Of a DNA stretch of 64,000 bases, positions 18,373-26,998 are shown piece by piece. Numbering within the stretch: position 1 is the stretch's first letter; each line of letters opens with the position of its first letter. Origin of the DNA: JAIBAJ01 sp965284645. Lineage in GTDB: Bacteria > Bacteroidota > Bacteroidia > JAIBAJ01. The notes below the pieces were generated by a model. That model worked only from the letters and a program-made list of their open reading frames with translations. It was not told where the DNA came from and did not search any database. The DNA is taken from positions 310,001 through 374,000 of the forward strand of contig OZ260106.1 of assembly GCA_965284645.1 (NCBI GenBank). Reading direction: 5' to 3'. Made by a program: the position numbers and the translations under genes.

Positions 18373-19221
18373 ATGAAAAAAGTACTTCTTTCCCTTTGCT
18401 TGGGTGTCATTTTTGCAGGGTTTGTTTCTGCCCAAAAAGTAGACCCAAAACACACCAACTACTACTTTACCCAAACCATCGACAATCCTGATTATTCCAT
18501 TGAAATTGTGGATGTGGTTTCCAAGTTGGACTATTGTAAAATGAAGGTAAAAATCACCAACAAATCCAACGATTACATGATGTTTAAATACGGTGATGTA
18601 GAACTTTCCAATGCTTCAGGAAGCTATAAACCTAAAAAAGCCTTAGATTTTTCTACTCACAAAGGCAACGAGATAATCGAACCAAAAGACAAAGCCAATA
18701 TCGTATTAACCTTTGATGGCAGCAATATGCACCAAGACGAATTTAAGTTGATATTGAATGGCTTGTCAAAATTCTCTGCTAAAGGAACTGAATTCGAAGC
18801 CAATGATTTTAATTTACCTGCAAATACCAATGAGTTTACAGCAGGGCCATTTCAGGTGAGCATGAAAGCTTTGGATAAAAAAACACAATTAACCATTGTG
18901 CGGTTTAGTGCAGATTACAAAGGAGATAACAAACATATCGGATTAATCGAAGCCAATAAAATCGTTTGCAAAACCAGCAAAGGACAAGAATGGGCCCGCA
19001 GCAATAGAAAAGACAAAACTGTATTGTTGATGGATGGAGAAAACGACAAATTCAATCTGTATTACGAAATCGACAAAGGTGCCAGCGGTATAGATATGCA
19101 GTTTGACAATATGGCCTTGGTATTCAAAGATGCCTTCCGCGAATCGGCCATTGCTCCAATACCCGCACAAAGCCTAGGATTTAAAGTAGATCCAGGTATG
19201 ACTGCCGGAAAAAACAAATAA
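18373..19221 (+). CDS. Secreted hypothetical protein
   Basis: A 282-residue protein with a signal peptide ending near SAQK (residues 1-21). No family is recognised. The body is Lys/Asp-rich with alternating hydrophobic strands (KLDYCKMKVKITNKSNDYM, IVLTFDGSNMHQDEFKL), suggesting one or two beta-sandwich domains of a periplasmic or surface protein. A terminator follows 17 bp after the stop, so it is a single-gene transcript. No lipobox or sorting domain is visible. Confidence 0.75.
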   Translation: MKKVLLSLCLGVIFAGFVSAQKVDPKHTNYYFTQTIDNPDYSIEIVDVVSKLDYCKMKVKITNKSNDYMMFKYGDVELSNASGSYKPKKALDFSTHKGNEIIEPKDKANIVLTFDGSNMHQDEFKLILNGLSKFSAKGTEFEANDFNLPANTNEFTAGPFQVSMKALDKKTQLTIVRFSADYKGDNKHIGLIEANKIVCKTSKGQEWARSNRKDKTVLLMDGENDKFNLYYEIDKGASGIDMQFDNMALVFKDAFRESAIAPIPAQSLGFKVDPGMTAGKNK

Positions 19222-19238
19222 TCTTTCATCCTTCTTTC

Positions 19239-19275
19239 ATCCCTCTTCCATACCTTTGGAAGGGGGATTTTTTTA
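19239..19275 (+). terminator. Rho-independent terminator
   Basis: ATCCCTCTTCC pairs with GGAAGGGGGAT (one T-G pair) around an 8-nt loop and is followed by a T run. It separates the secreted protein from fmt, which starts only 15 bp later, so fmt's promoter must overlap or it relies on read-through. Confidence 0.85.
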
Positions 19276-19289
19276 AGCCCATTTTTCCG

Positions 19290-20246
19290 TTGAAACGACC
19301 AAGAATCTTATTTATGGGCACTCCCGATTTTGCTGTGGAGTCGCTAAAAGCCTTGTATGAAGCCGCTTATCCCATTGTAGGTGTGGTAACCATGCCCGAC
19401 AAACCTGCTGGACGTGGACAAAAAATCAGGTTTTCGCCAGTGAAAGAATATGCCGTGGAGAAAAACCTGACTTTATTTCAACCTGAAAAATTAAAAGATC
19501 CTGTTTTTATACAACAGCTGCAGGCTTTGGAAATTGATTTAGGTGTGGTAGTGGCGTTTAGGATGCTGCCCGAAATTGTTTGGAACATGCCCAAACATGG
19601 AACCATCAACCTGCATGGCTCACTCTTGCCTCAATACCGAGGTGCTGCGCCCATCAACTGGGCTATAATCAATGGTGAAAAGGAAACGGGTTATACCATC
19701 TTTCGTTTAAAACACGAGATTGATACAGGCAACCTTTGGGCCCAAGAAAAAATGCCTATCCTGCCTAATGACAATGCCGGAACAGTACACGATAAAATGA
19801 TGGTGCTGGGCGGCCAACTTTTGGTAAAGGCCATCCAACGATTCGAAAATGGTGAAATAGACGAGCAGGCCCAAACCGAAGAATTGAACGGAAAACCAAT
19901 ACAACTTGCACCGAAAATATTCAAGGAAACGTGCCAAATCACTAAGCAATATTCAGCTGAACAGGCCCATAACCGTATTCGCGGATTATCACCCTACCCA
20001 GGTGCTTGGGCTGTACTAAAAAATGAAAAGGACGAAAGCATTGAAATAAAAATCTATGGCAGCGAATTGGTAGAAGGGAAAGGAGAAGAAGCTGGACTTG
20101 TAACAACAGATAATAAAGCATTTATCCATTTGCATTTAGACGGAGGGATAGTAGCACTAACTGAAATTCAACCTCAGGGCAAGCGCCGGATGAGCACTCG
20201 GGAATTTTTAGCTGGACACAAATTAGAAGGGAAGTGGGAGATTTAG
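19290..20246 (+). CDS. fmt: Methionyl-tRNA formyltransferase
   Basis: A 318-residue enzyme that formylates initiator Met-tRNA using 10-formyl-tetrahydrofolate. FMGTPDFAVESL (about residues 8-19), the folate-binding HGSLLPQYRGAAPINWAI (about 110, catalytic His) and the C-terminal anticodon-like domain ending RRMSTREFLAGHKL are present. The only start that gives the complete first strand is the TTG at 19290. def, its usual neighbour in many genomes, is absent. A purine-rich tract and repeat A5/B3 follow. Confidence 0.93.
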   Translation: MKRPRILFMGTPDFAVESLKALYEAAYPIVGVVTMPDKPAGRGQKIRFSPVKEYAVEKNLTLFQPEKLKDPVFIQQLQALEIDLGVVVAFRMLPEIVWNMPKHGTINLHGSLLPQYRGAAPINWAIINGEKETGYTIFRLKHEIDTGNLWAQEKMPILPNDNAGTVHDKMMVLGGQLLVKAIQRFENGEIDEQAQTEELNGKPIQLAPKIFKETCQITKQYSAEQAHNRIRGLSPYPGAWAVLKNEKDESIEIKIYGSELVEGKGEEAGLVTTDNKAFIHLHLDGGIVALTEIQPQGKRRMSTREFLAGHKLEGKWEI

Positions 20247-20305
20247 GGAGAAGTGAGAAAAGAGAAAAGAGTAGTGAGTAGTGTGTAGTGAGTAGTGTGA
20301 AAAGC
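20247..20305 (+). repeat. Purine-rich short repeat (GTAGTGA units)
   Basis: Irregular GAGAAAAG and GTAGTGAGTAGTGTG units directly after fmt. The same GTAGTGAG words recur in the spacer of the composite repeats at 54785 and 63690, linking this tract to family A. Confidence 0.7.
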
Positions 20306-20379
20306 TGGTTTGTGGGGGAATTAAGCAAAAGTGGAATGAAAAACCCAAGGTTATGGACGAGTAGGAAAGCTATGCGAAG

Positions 20380-20670
20380 GGTTCGGGCAACGATAGAGGC
20401 AGTGTAGCCCACAAGGATGCGGAGGAACGGAGCAGACTGAGGACTACCGCCGAAAGCGTGACCCGGCCGCAGTGACAAAACTAAAGTATTCGCAGAAAGT
20501 AAATCCCCAATTATTCATTAGAAATGAATACCGAATAACCAGTTGTAAACCATGTGTATGGCCAAATTGATAACAACTGGCAAATCGGGGTAAACCCAAC
20601 TAAATCAAGTAGTTCGGATTAATAAATCCTTCTATTGATTAATTTGGGTATAAGCGGACTGGGGCCCGCC
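20380..20670 (-). repeat. Family A dispersed repeat, copy 5, interrupted by family B
   Basis: The A core (GATAGAGGCAGTGTAGCCCAC, about 20393-20465) is followed by family B copy 3 (20500-20652) and only then by the A terminus GGGGCCCGCC (20661-20670). The B element therefore appears inserted inside the A element. Confidence 0.75.
20500..20652 (-). repeat. Family B dispersed repeat, copy 3 (nested in family A)
   Basis: Shares long identical blocks with copies 1 and 7, such as ACCCAACTAAATCAAGTAG. The long hairpin arms CCAGTTGT/ACAACTGG are kept, but the inner stem is rearranged around ACCATGTGTATGG. Confidence 0.85.
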
Positions 20671-20707
20671 AAATGAACTTAACAAATCACCCCTTCCGCT
20701 TGCTTAC

Positions 20708-21595
20708 CTAGGCTTTGCTTGCTTTAAATTCTTCGTAAAGCAGGTGAATGATACCATCGGATACACCGATTTCAGGAACCAGCATTTTTTTGATACCAGC
20801 ATGTTTGAGGATGTACAAGAAAATATTGGCCGCATGCACGATTACGTCGGCCCGGTCTTCGTTCATGCCGAGTTGGGTAATGCGCTCACTGACCGTTAAA
20901 TTCGAAATTTCGTCTCTTAACTTCAGGAGTTTTTTGGTTGGCAAGGGCTTCCCTTCCTGTTTGCCCGACATTTTGAATAATTTATTGATGTTGCCACCCG
21001 AACCAATTCCCACCAAGGGCTGATGGCCTTTTGCTACTTTTTTCACAAAATCTTTGAGTGATTTCCAGTCGGCGGGGCTCACTTGGTCGTTTATGAGACG
21101 AATGGTTCCAATATTGAAGGAGTAGCTGGCGCAGACTTTCTTTTCGGCAAACAAGGTTAGTTCCGTGCTTCCACCGCCCACATCGATGTACAAATAGCTT
21201 TTATCGGGGTCCAGAGATTCGGCAATATGGTTACTGTACACGATACTTGCTTCTTCCTCGCCCGAAACGATATCGATTTTCACTCCGGTTTCACGTTCCA
21301 CCCTTCCCACTATTTCCGGTCCGTTTTCAGCTTCGCGCATGGCAGCCGTGGCAATAGCTTTCCAGGAAATCACATCATGCACATCAATAAGGGTTTTGAA
21401 AGCACCCATGGTGGCCACCAATTTTTGGATCTTCTTTTCCGAAATACTTTTTTGCGAAAAGGCATCAAAACCCAAGCGCAAGGGCACCCTGATCAGGGAT
21501 GATTTCTTAAAACTAACTTTCTCCCCATCTTCAAATACATTGCTCAGCAACAAGCGGGCAGCATTGGAACCAATATCAATAGCGGCAAATTTCAT
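20708..21595 (-). CDS. Ppx/GppA-family phosphatase
   Basis: A 295-residue ASKHA-fold protein of the exopolyphosphatase/guanosine pentaphosphatase family. The phosphate-1 motif DIGSNAARLLL is at residues 7-17 and the phosphate-2 motif YIDVGGGSTELTLF is near 137. It covers only the two N-terminal ASKHA domains and lacks the long C-terminal HD-like extension of E. coli Ppx, as is common in Bacteroidetes. It would hydrolyse polyphosphate or pppGpp; which one is not clear. It is followed at a distance by repeat A5/B3 and preceded by a nucleoid-associated gene in the same direction. Confidence 0.88.
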   Translation of the reverse strand: MKFAAIDIGSNAARLLLSNVFEDGEKVSFKKSSLIRVPLRLGFDAFSQKSISEKKIQKLVATMGAFKTLIDVHDVISWKAIATAAMREAENGPEIVGRVERETGVKIDIVSGEEEASIVYSNHIAESLDPDKSYLYIDVGGGSTELTLFAEKKVCASYSFNIGTIRLINDQVSPADWKSLKDFVKKVAKGHQPLVGIGSGGNINKLFKMSGKQEGKPLPTKKLLKLRDEISNLTVSERITQLGMNEDRADVIVHAANIFLYILKHAGIKKMLVPEIGVSDGIIHLLYEEFKASKA

Positions 21596-21660
21596 TCAGT
21601 GGCAGGTTGGTAATCCTAAAAAGGAGGTATATCGGATTTAGTGTGGAAAGGTTTGATTTA

Positions 21661-22692
21661 TTAAGCTTCTTCCTTGAAAAACAGTTTATAAAAATGCATT
21701 CCTGTGCTTTCGTCAAATCCTTTTTCGATCAACTCGCGGTTGCCATGTACATATAAATGGAAGTTCTTATCCAGTTTGATGACCGATTTTACGAATTTCC
21801 CCTGTTTTTTGACGGCTGGGGCAGAAATTTCAAATTCGTCGGGAAGGGTGTAATCGTGGGCGGTTGTTTGCTCATCTACATACCCCTTAAAAGCTGAAAT
21901 AACTTGAGGTTGCGACATCACCTGCTGTTCGAATTCCTGCATCCTGAAGCGGTCGTTTTCCTTCATGTAGTTTACCGAACGGGCCAACAAATCTGCTTGT
22001 TCGGCTTTGGAGACTTCGAACTGCTGAGGGAGCTCACCTACCACAAAATCTTTGTACACATTCATCAACTGCTTGGTTTGGAAATGCTTGTCTTGTTTGG
22101 GCGCCAATCCTAAAAAGCGTTCTTTCCAAAAATAGGCTTCATCCCCACGGGAGGCGTTATCAATTACAAAACTGCGGTACCCTTCTTCTTCTTCGAGGTT
22201 CAAAATCAGGCAAGCCTTGTCGAAACGGGAGTTGCGAATACCAGGTTTGAGAGTAAAGCTTCCTCCTTCTGAATCCATATCGGTAAAGAGGAAGTTTTCT
22301 TTGTTTTCGAATTTAAAAACGGCTATACCATCTGAAAAAACATTGTCGTAGGCCAATCCTTTAACAAAACAAACCAGTACGTCGCCGCTTCCGATACGCG
22401 GATGCTCGCTCACTTCGTATAGGTGTTCGGTGAGTTCTTTGGAAGCATCGTGCAGACTTTTTTCTCCGGCAAAAACTTGAGTAAGGATAGGTTTAACGAT
22501 GGATTCAGGGGTAAAACGGTATTCTTCAAACAACTTAGAAAAGGGTTGCATCAGAAAATCCGATAAGGCAAAAGACATTTGCTCGGTAAGTTCCAAAGGA
22601 TGATTGGCTAAAGCCACCTCTTCTCCATTGTTTTTGTTTCCGCAAAAGTGAAGACTGGCTTCTAACAAATTCGAGTTTCCGTAATTCAGCAT
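21661..22692 (-). CDS. Nucleoid-associated protein, NdpA/YejK-like
   Basis: About 343 residues when started at the ATG at 22692 (MLNYGNSNLLEASLHFCGNKNNGE); the longer frame begins with a TTG and adds an unlikely hydrophobic stretch. The N-terminal pattern HFCGNKNNGE and the internal RNSRFDKACLILNLEEEE block match the 37-kDa nucleoid-associated family (NA37) as found in Bacteroidetes. E. coli YejK binds the nucleoid, but the molecular role is poorly known. Same strand as ppx, with a 65-bp gap. Confidence 0.75.
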   Translation of the reverse strand: MLNYGNSNLLEASLHFCGNKNNGEEVALANHPLELTEQMSFALSDFLMQPFSKLFEEYRFTPESIVKPILTQVFAGEKSLHDASKELTEHLYEVSEHPRIGSGDVLVCFVKGLAYDNVFSDGIAVFKFENKENFLFTDMDSEGGSFTLKPGIRNSRFDKACLILNLEEEEGYRSFVIDNASRGDEAYFWKERFLGLAPKQDKHFQTKQLMNVYKDFVVGELPQQFEVSKAEQADLLARSVNYMKENDRFRMQEFEQQVMSQPQVISAFKGYVDEQTTAHDYTLPDEFEISAPAVKKQGKFVKSVIKLDKNFHLYVHGNRELIEKGFDESTGMHFYKLFFKEEA

Positions 22693-22904
22693 GGTGATAA
22701 TCTGGGCAAAGATAAGGGGATGCAAGAGGTGTTGAGTTTAGCAAAAGGGTTAAAAAACCGATAACTTGTGAACAAACTACGAACGAAATTTCGCCATTTA
22801 GAAAATAGAATTTGGGCAAATTCAATCCCCTATTCCTAATTCACTCGCTTTCAAACTTCCTAGATTATTCCATTGCAGCTAATGGCAGTTTGGCAATCCA
22901 AACT

Positions 22905-22912
22905 TATCTTTG
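22905..22912 (+). promoter_or_regulatory. Probable -7 box TATCTTTG for the carotenoid pair
   Basis: Exact TAnnTTTG match that ends only 4 bp before the ATG at 22917, implying an almost leaderless mRNA if used. Confidence 0.45.
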
Positions 22913-22916
22913 CGCA

Positions 22917-23393
22917 ATGCTTTCCTTTTTTGCTTTTGGTGCCTTGGTTATGTTGATTACCTTTTTGGTAATGGAAGGGGTGGCTTGGACGGCCCATAAA
23001 TATGTGATGCATGGTTTTTTATGGTATTTGCACGAAGACCATCACTTGCACGACCATTATGGTTTTTTTGAAAAAAACGATTTTTTCTTTTTGATTTTCG
23101 CCATTCCAAGTTGGTTGTTTATGATGTTCGGAATTATGGACGGATGTGATTGGAAAATGTGGGTCGGCATTGGCATTTTGATTTATGGTCTTTGCTATTT
23201 TTGGGTACATGAGGTGTTCATCCACCAACGTTTTAAATTTTTCCGAAACTCCCAAAACAGGTATTTATTGGCCTTGCGCCGTGCCCATAAAATGCATCAC
23301 AAACACCTAGGAAAGGAAGAAGGAGAATGTTTTGGCATGTTGTGGGTGCCCTTAAAATATTTTAAAAAATCCTACGGTTCGCTTGAGAATTGA
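22917..23393 (+). CDS. crtZ: Beta-carotene hydroxylase (CrtZ-type)
   Basis: About 158 residues. A membrane di-iron hydroxylase of the fatty-acid-hydroxylase superfamily that adds 3/3'-hydroxyls to beta-carotene to give zeaxanthin. The histidine clusters are clear: HKYVMH, HEDHHLHDH, HEVFIHQRF and RRAHKMHHKHLG. Several hydrophobic segments form the membrane part. The ATG at 22917 yields the usual CrtZ N-terminus; the upstream in-frame TTG at 22812 adds a non-homologous extension. It overlaps the following lycopene cyclase by 11 bp, so the two are translationally coupled. Confidence 0.9.
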   Translation: MLSFFAFGALVMLITFLVMEGVAWTAHKYVMHGFLWYLHEDHHLHDHYGFFEKNDFFFLIFAIPSWLFMMFGIMDGCDWKMWVGIGILIYGLCYFWVHEVFIHQRFKFFRNSQNRYLLALRRAHKMHHKHLGKEEGECFGMLWVPLKYFKKSYGSLEN

Positions 23394-24063
23394 TCCACAT
23401 TACCTTTATTGGGCAGTAAACTTAGGTTCGGTTTCGGTTCCCTTTCTACTAAGTTTTGAAAGTCGGGTAAATTTCATCCAAAAATGGAAGGCCATTCTTG
23501 CCGGTATCCTTGGGATGGCGCTCCTGTTTCTTGTTTGGGATGTTTGGTTTACTCAAATGCGTGTTTGGGGGTTTAATCCAAATTACACCTTGTCTTTTCG
23601 ATTGCTGGGTTTACCCTTGGAAGAGGTATTCTTTTTCATTTGCATCCCTTATGCCTGCTTGTTTTCTCACGAGGTGATACGGTATTTCTGGCCATCCCTT
23701 AAACCGCAGGCCTTGCTTTCCAGAGGAATTTTCATTCTAGGCCTTTTCCTTACTATCTTGGGAGTATTGTTTTATGAAAGGTGGTATACTTTTTTGGCGC
23801 TTTCAGGAGCAGGGATTTATCTGATCGCCATTCGGAAATCGGTTTTTCTTCCCGCTTTTCTGAAAACCTACCTGATTACCCTACTTCCATTTTTCATTGT
23901 GAATGGAATATTAACGGGCTATCTCACTCCCGAACCAGTGGTTTGGTACAACAACACCGAAAATTTAGGGATTCGCTTAGGAACGATTCCAGTAGAAGAC
24001 CTGTTCTATGGTCTGTTGATGAATGGTTTGGTGGTATGGGGCTATGAGAAATTCAAAGGGTAG
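23383..24063 (+). CDS. Lycopene cyclase, fused CrtYc-CrtYd type
   Basis: A 226-residue membrane protein with two tandem lycopene-cyclase domains, each about 100 residues with three hydrophobic helices. The motif LPLEEVFFFICIPY (about residues 76-89) and its counterpart IPVEDLFYGLLMN (about 203-215) are the family's repeated PxE(E/D) signature. It closes the ends of lycopene to beta-ionone rings, the step before CrtZ. The start is a TTG overlapping the end of crtZ. Phytoene synthase and desaturase genes are not in the window. Confidence 0.9.
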   Translation: MRIDPHYLYWAVNLGSVSVPFLLSFESRVNFIQKWKAILAGILGMALLFLVWDVWFTQMRVWGFNPNYTLSFRLLGLPLEEVFFFICIPYACLFSHEVIRYFWPSLKPQALLSRGIFILGLFLTILGVLFYERWYTFLALSGAGIYLIAIRKSVFLPAFLKTYLITLLPFFIVNGILTGYLTPEPVVWYNNTENLGIRLGTIPVEDLFYGLLMNGLVVWGYEKFKG

Positions 24064-24066
24064 AAA

Positions 24067-25149
24067 TCACCTCGCTAAACCATATTTCCGTAAAAGTATT
24101 TCCAACAGGGCCAACTCCCCTTTTTCAGTGGATTCGGTTTGGGCATTTGAAAAAATAAGTATGGCCTTATCCGATTCCGGAAACACATAAACCATTGACA
24201 AAAAACTACCGGGATTGCCAAGGTTATATACATATTTCTGATTCAAAGCATTGGTATTCCAAAACCAACCAAACGAATAACGAGGGAGGGCAAAAAACAG
24301 GTAATTCATTTCCTCTTTTGAAAGGATAGCTGATTTGCCATGGTAAGCCTTTAATATTTCTTGAATAAACACGCTATAATTAGGCAAAGACGACGAAATA
24401 TTCCCAGCAGCCGAAAGCCAATTTTGCTTTTTGTATTCGCGGGGTGCTTCGGGTGTAAGGTTATAAAAATGACCCCAAGGTTGCAGCGAATCTAGGGCAT
24501 TGGGCGAACCAAAAGCCCATTGGGTATGTAATTCCTTTTCCAAATCGTGGACAAGGTCTTCGTAAGATTTGCCGCTTACTTCTTCCAGCATAGCAGCAGC
24601 TGCGCAATAGCCCAAGTTTGAAGCATGCGGATCCTTCTTTTTTGAAACAGGCTCCTGGCGCCAATACCAATCGGCAAAAGCCTTACGTTGCTCTTCTAAG
24701 GTTCCTGTAATTTGATTCTCCGCCGGTGTGGAAAAATTAGGGGTGTATTGCACAAGTCGGGTGCGAAAACAAAGCAGTTGCTCCAAGGTAAGGTTATGGT
24801 GCACCTTCGAAGCAATTTTCTTTTGTTCCGGAAACAAATCGAAATATTTGGTATTCCAAGTTAGGAGTCCCTTCTTTACCAATTGAGCGGCTACAAAACT
24901 GGTAATTGCTTTGGTATTGGAGCCCAAACGGAATATGGATTCTGTGTTTAATTGCCAAGTGCGAAGGAGGTGGGGAACACCTTGCACTTCCATTTCCAAA
25001 ATCGAATCAGAACTTACTACAGCTACTCCGATTCCAGGAATCAGGTATTGAGCTCTTGCTGCTTTTAACAGGGAATCAAGTTTTTGGGCGTAAACCTGTG
25101 GCAGGGAAGTCAAGAAAAAAATAAGGAGAAGAAAAAGTTTAGATTTCAT
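24067..25149 (-). CDS. Serine-hydrolase (beta-lactamase class C/PBP4-like fold) with altered active-site motifs
   Basis: About 360 residues. The ATG at 25149 gives a signal peptide (MKSKLFLLLIFFLTSLPQVYAQ); ATGs at 25173 and 25155 are also in frame. The first motif is intact: SNTK within FRLGSNTKAITSFVAAQLV, a nucleophile Ser and Lys. Where the family has YSN, this protein reads ASN (PHASNLGYCAAAAM), losing the Tyr, and the H/K-T-G motif reads LGNPGSF. It may be a degenerate esterase or peptidase, or act by another mechanism. It follows the DUF1801 gene on the same strand. Confidence 0.78.
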   Translation of the reverse strand: MKSKLFLLLIFFLTSLPQVYAQKLDSLLKAARAQYLIPGIGVAVVSSDSILEMEVQGVPHLLRTWQLNTESIFRLGSNTKAITSFVAAQLVKKGLLTWNTKYFDLFPEQKKIASKVHHNLTLEQLLCFRTRLVQYTPNFSTPAENQITGTLEEQRKAFADWYWRQEPVSKKKDPHASNLGYCAAAAMLEEVSGKSYEDLVHDLEKELHTQWAFGSPNALDSLQPWGHFYNLTPEAPREYKKQNWLSAAGNISSSLPNYSVFIQEILKAYHGKSAILSKEEMNYLFFALPRYSFGWFWNTNALNQKYVYNLGNPGSFLSMVYVFPESDKAILIFSNAQTESTEKGELALLEILLRKYGLAR

Positions 25150-25178
25150 GGTCATACTAACCCCAATGGGCATACATG

Positions 25179-25607
25179 CTAGGATTTAGGATAAATGGAT
25201 TTCATATGAGTTACCGAGCATTGTACCAGTTCAGAAAGCACCTCCTGGTTTATGGCTGAAAAGTGCTTCACATAGATGCAAGCCTTGGAGGTGGTGTACT
25301 TGCCAAATTTCTCCAACAAAGCCGCTCTTTCCTTAAACTGGGTTGAAAGATAAAGCGAAAATCCATTTTTCCTCGGCGAAAAGGCAGCCAATGGGGCATC
25401 CCCTTCTCGGCCACTAGCATAAACATAATGGTATGAACCAAACCCAATAATGGCCGGTCCCCACATTTTGGGCTGTATACCGCTTGACTTGGTAAAAACT
25501 TCCAAAAAGGCATAGGCATCCTTTCGTTTTCCTTCCTCTTCGATTTTATCCAAGAATTCGAGAACACTGTTCTGGTTTTCAGTTGTTTGGTTGGGTTTCT
25601 GGGGCAT
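25179..25607 (-). CDS. DUF1801-domain protein
   Basis: A 142-residue protein of the YdhG-like DUF1801 family. MWGPAIIGFGSYHYVYASGREGD and AAFSPRKNGFSLYL match the conserved core. Members form a compact alpha/beta fold of unknown function, sometimes proposed to handle metals or small ligands. It starts divergently from the PqqD-kinase cluster, with 108 bp between the two starts, and is probably co-transcribed with the serine hydrolase downstream. Confidence 0.8.
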   Translation of the reverse strand: MPQKPNQTTENQNSVLEFLDKIEEEGKRKDAYAFLEVFTKSSGIQPKMWGPAIIGFGSYHYVYASGREGDAPLAAFSPRKNGFSLYLSTQFKERAALLEKFGKYTTSKACIYVKHFSAINQEVLSELVQCSVTHMKSIYPKS

Positions 25608-25703
25608 CCTAATTCAATTCAACGAAGGTATGATTTTTAAGTAAATCGGTCCTTTTTTATAAAGAAATTGCGTGTTTTAGGGCAAGCCAAGTTTCTTTCC
25701 TCC

Positions 25704-25711
25704 TATCTTTA
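25704..25711 (+). promoter_or_regulatory. Possible -7 box TATCTTTA of the PqqD/HprK cluster
   Basis: Seven of eight positions fit TAnnTTTG, ending 4 bp before the ATG at 25716. A -33 box is not obvious. Confidence 0.35.
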
Positions 25712-25715
25712 CACG

Positions 25716-26090
25716 ATGGAAAATTTTAGTTTTGATATCGAAGTTTTTGAAGATGAAATAGTGGCCATTCGCATTGAAGATGGCACCTATTATATGTTTA
25801 AGCAAGGAAACGCCTTTTTAACTTTTAACTACCTAAACCAAGGTGGATCTATAGAAAAACTAAAGTTGTCCTTAGATGGAAATCCAACCTTTTCCACTTC
25901 CCTTAACCAGTTTCTTCAATTTCTAAAAGAGGAAGGTTTTCAATTTAAAGACGATTCCAAGCTTGAAATTGAATTACCTCAATTTACCAATCCCGAATTT
26001 AACTTTAAAAAGTTTGATGATATGGGCGACTTGATCAAACTTGACCCCATTCATGATGTTAGTGATCTAGGTTGGCCTGAAAAGAAATAG
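25716..26090 (+). CDS. PqqD-like protein with acidic C-terminal tail; possible peptide-modification partner or precursor
   Basis: A 124-residue protein. Residues 1-80 look like a PqqD/RRE domain (the winged-helix fold that binds leader peptides): a beta-hairpin IVAIRIEDGTYYMF followed by FLTFNYLNQGGSIEKL and a C-terminal helix LNQFLQFLKEEGF. The remaining ~40 residues are different, acidic and ordered as a linear motif: FDDMGDLIKLDPIHDV then SDLGWPEKK. I recall similar DLLxLDPIHxV...GWP tails on Bacteroidetes PqqD-like proteins, from memory only. The ATG at 25716 follows a possible promoter; the longer frame begins with TTG. It heads a five-gene plus-strand run and ends 2 bp before the kinase. 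Confidence 0.65.
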   Translation: MENFSFDIEVFEDEIVAIRIEDGTYYMFKQGNAFLTFNYLNQGGSIEKLKLSLDGNPTFSTSLNQFLQFLKEEGFQFKDDSKLEIELPQFTNPEFNFKKFDDMGDLIKLDPIHDVSDLGWPEKK

Positions 26091-26092
26091 GG

Positions 26093-26998
26093 ATGGAGCT
26101 TCATTTTTTGGGAGCCGTTTGGCAAATCGATGCTCCTCCAGCCTTGATTGTCTTGCTCGAAAAGCTCCTTAATAGTGAAAAAACGATTCCAGCACCCTCT
26201 ATTCACATCCAGGTAAAATGGAATCCCCAACTTCCAAAAGTACTACCTGTTTTGCCAGGTTTAGGCTTTTGGAAAAAAAAGGAAGGCAAGATTCGCTACC
26301 ATTGGGGACAAGGCATTTACTATAAAATTGACGATAATTACGTTGAGTTTTATTGGGATTTTCCAAATGCTATGGAAACCTATCCTTTTATTATACCTTT
26401 TTCGTATTGGGCCAAGGACAATGGTTTCAGGATTATCCATGCGGCAACTGCTGGCTACCAAGATAAATGGATCCTAATGCCTGCCAAATCCAATGCCGGA
26501 AAGTCCACTACCGTAGCAGCCTGTACCCTGCATCAAATGGAGGTGGCAGGAGATGATATTGCCTTTCTGGAAAACAAAGAAAATACTTGGATAGCACATA
26601 CAATTTACAACTTTATCAGTTTGAGACCCGAGGCAATGGTGCAATTCAAGGACGGTTTAGCCAAACTTGGAAACAATTGGTTTGAACGCCCAGATGGTAA
26701 ACAAGTGCTAACCTTAGTTAAGGCAAATCGCTCAACATTCATTCCCATTCACGCCATCGGTATTTTCGATTTACACCCCCAAAGCAAGTACCAAAAAATG
26801 GAAAACATGGATGTAGAGAATGTTTTGTCCCATTTTATTACTTCCCATTATATTTCAAGTACTTTAGGCGATATAGACATGAAACTGCTGCGGACAATAA
26901 AACAACTGCACCAGTCGCTCCCCTTTTACTCCATCCAATTCTCTACCAATTTAACAGAGAATGTTCAGCACCTGAAAAATCTGCTACAAGCCCTATGA
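26093..26998 (+). CDS. HprK-related serine kinase-like protein
   Basis: A 301-residue P-loop protein related to the C-terminal domain of HPr kinase/phosphorylase. The Walker A site is PAKSNAGKSTTVAA (about residues 136-149) and the family's GDDI acidic motif follows at about residue 162; IHAIGIFDL resembles the later strand of HprK. Similar kinases in lasso-peptide clusters phosphorylate the C-terminal Ser of the precursor, and others occur in polysaccharide clusters. Here it sits directly after a PqqD-like protein and overlaps the next glycosyltransferase by 4 bp (ATGA). Confidence 0.8.
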   Translation: MELHFLGAVWQIDAPPALIVLLEKLLNSEKTIPAPSIHIQVKWNPQLPKVLPVLPGLGFWKKKEGKIRYHWGQGIYYKIDDNYVEFYWDFPNAMETYPFIIPFSYWAKDNGFRIIHAATAGYQDKWILMPAKSNAGKSTTVAACTLHQMEVAGDDIAFLENKENTWIAHTIYNFISLRPEAMVQFKDGLAKLGNNWFERPDGKQVLTLVKANRSTFIPIHAIGIFDLHPQSKYQKMENMDVENVLSHFITSHYISSTLGDIDMKLLRTIKQLHQSLPFYSIQFSTNLTENVQHLKNLLQAL

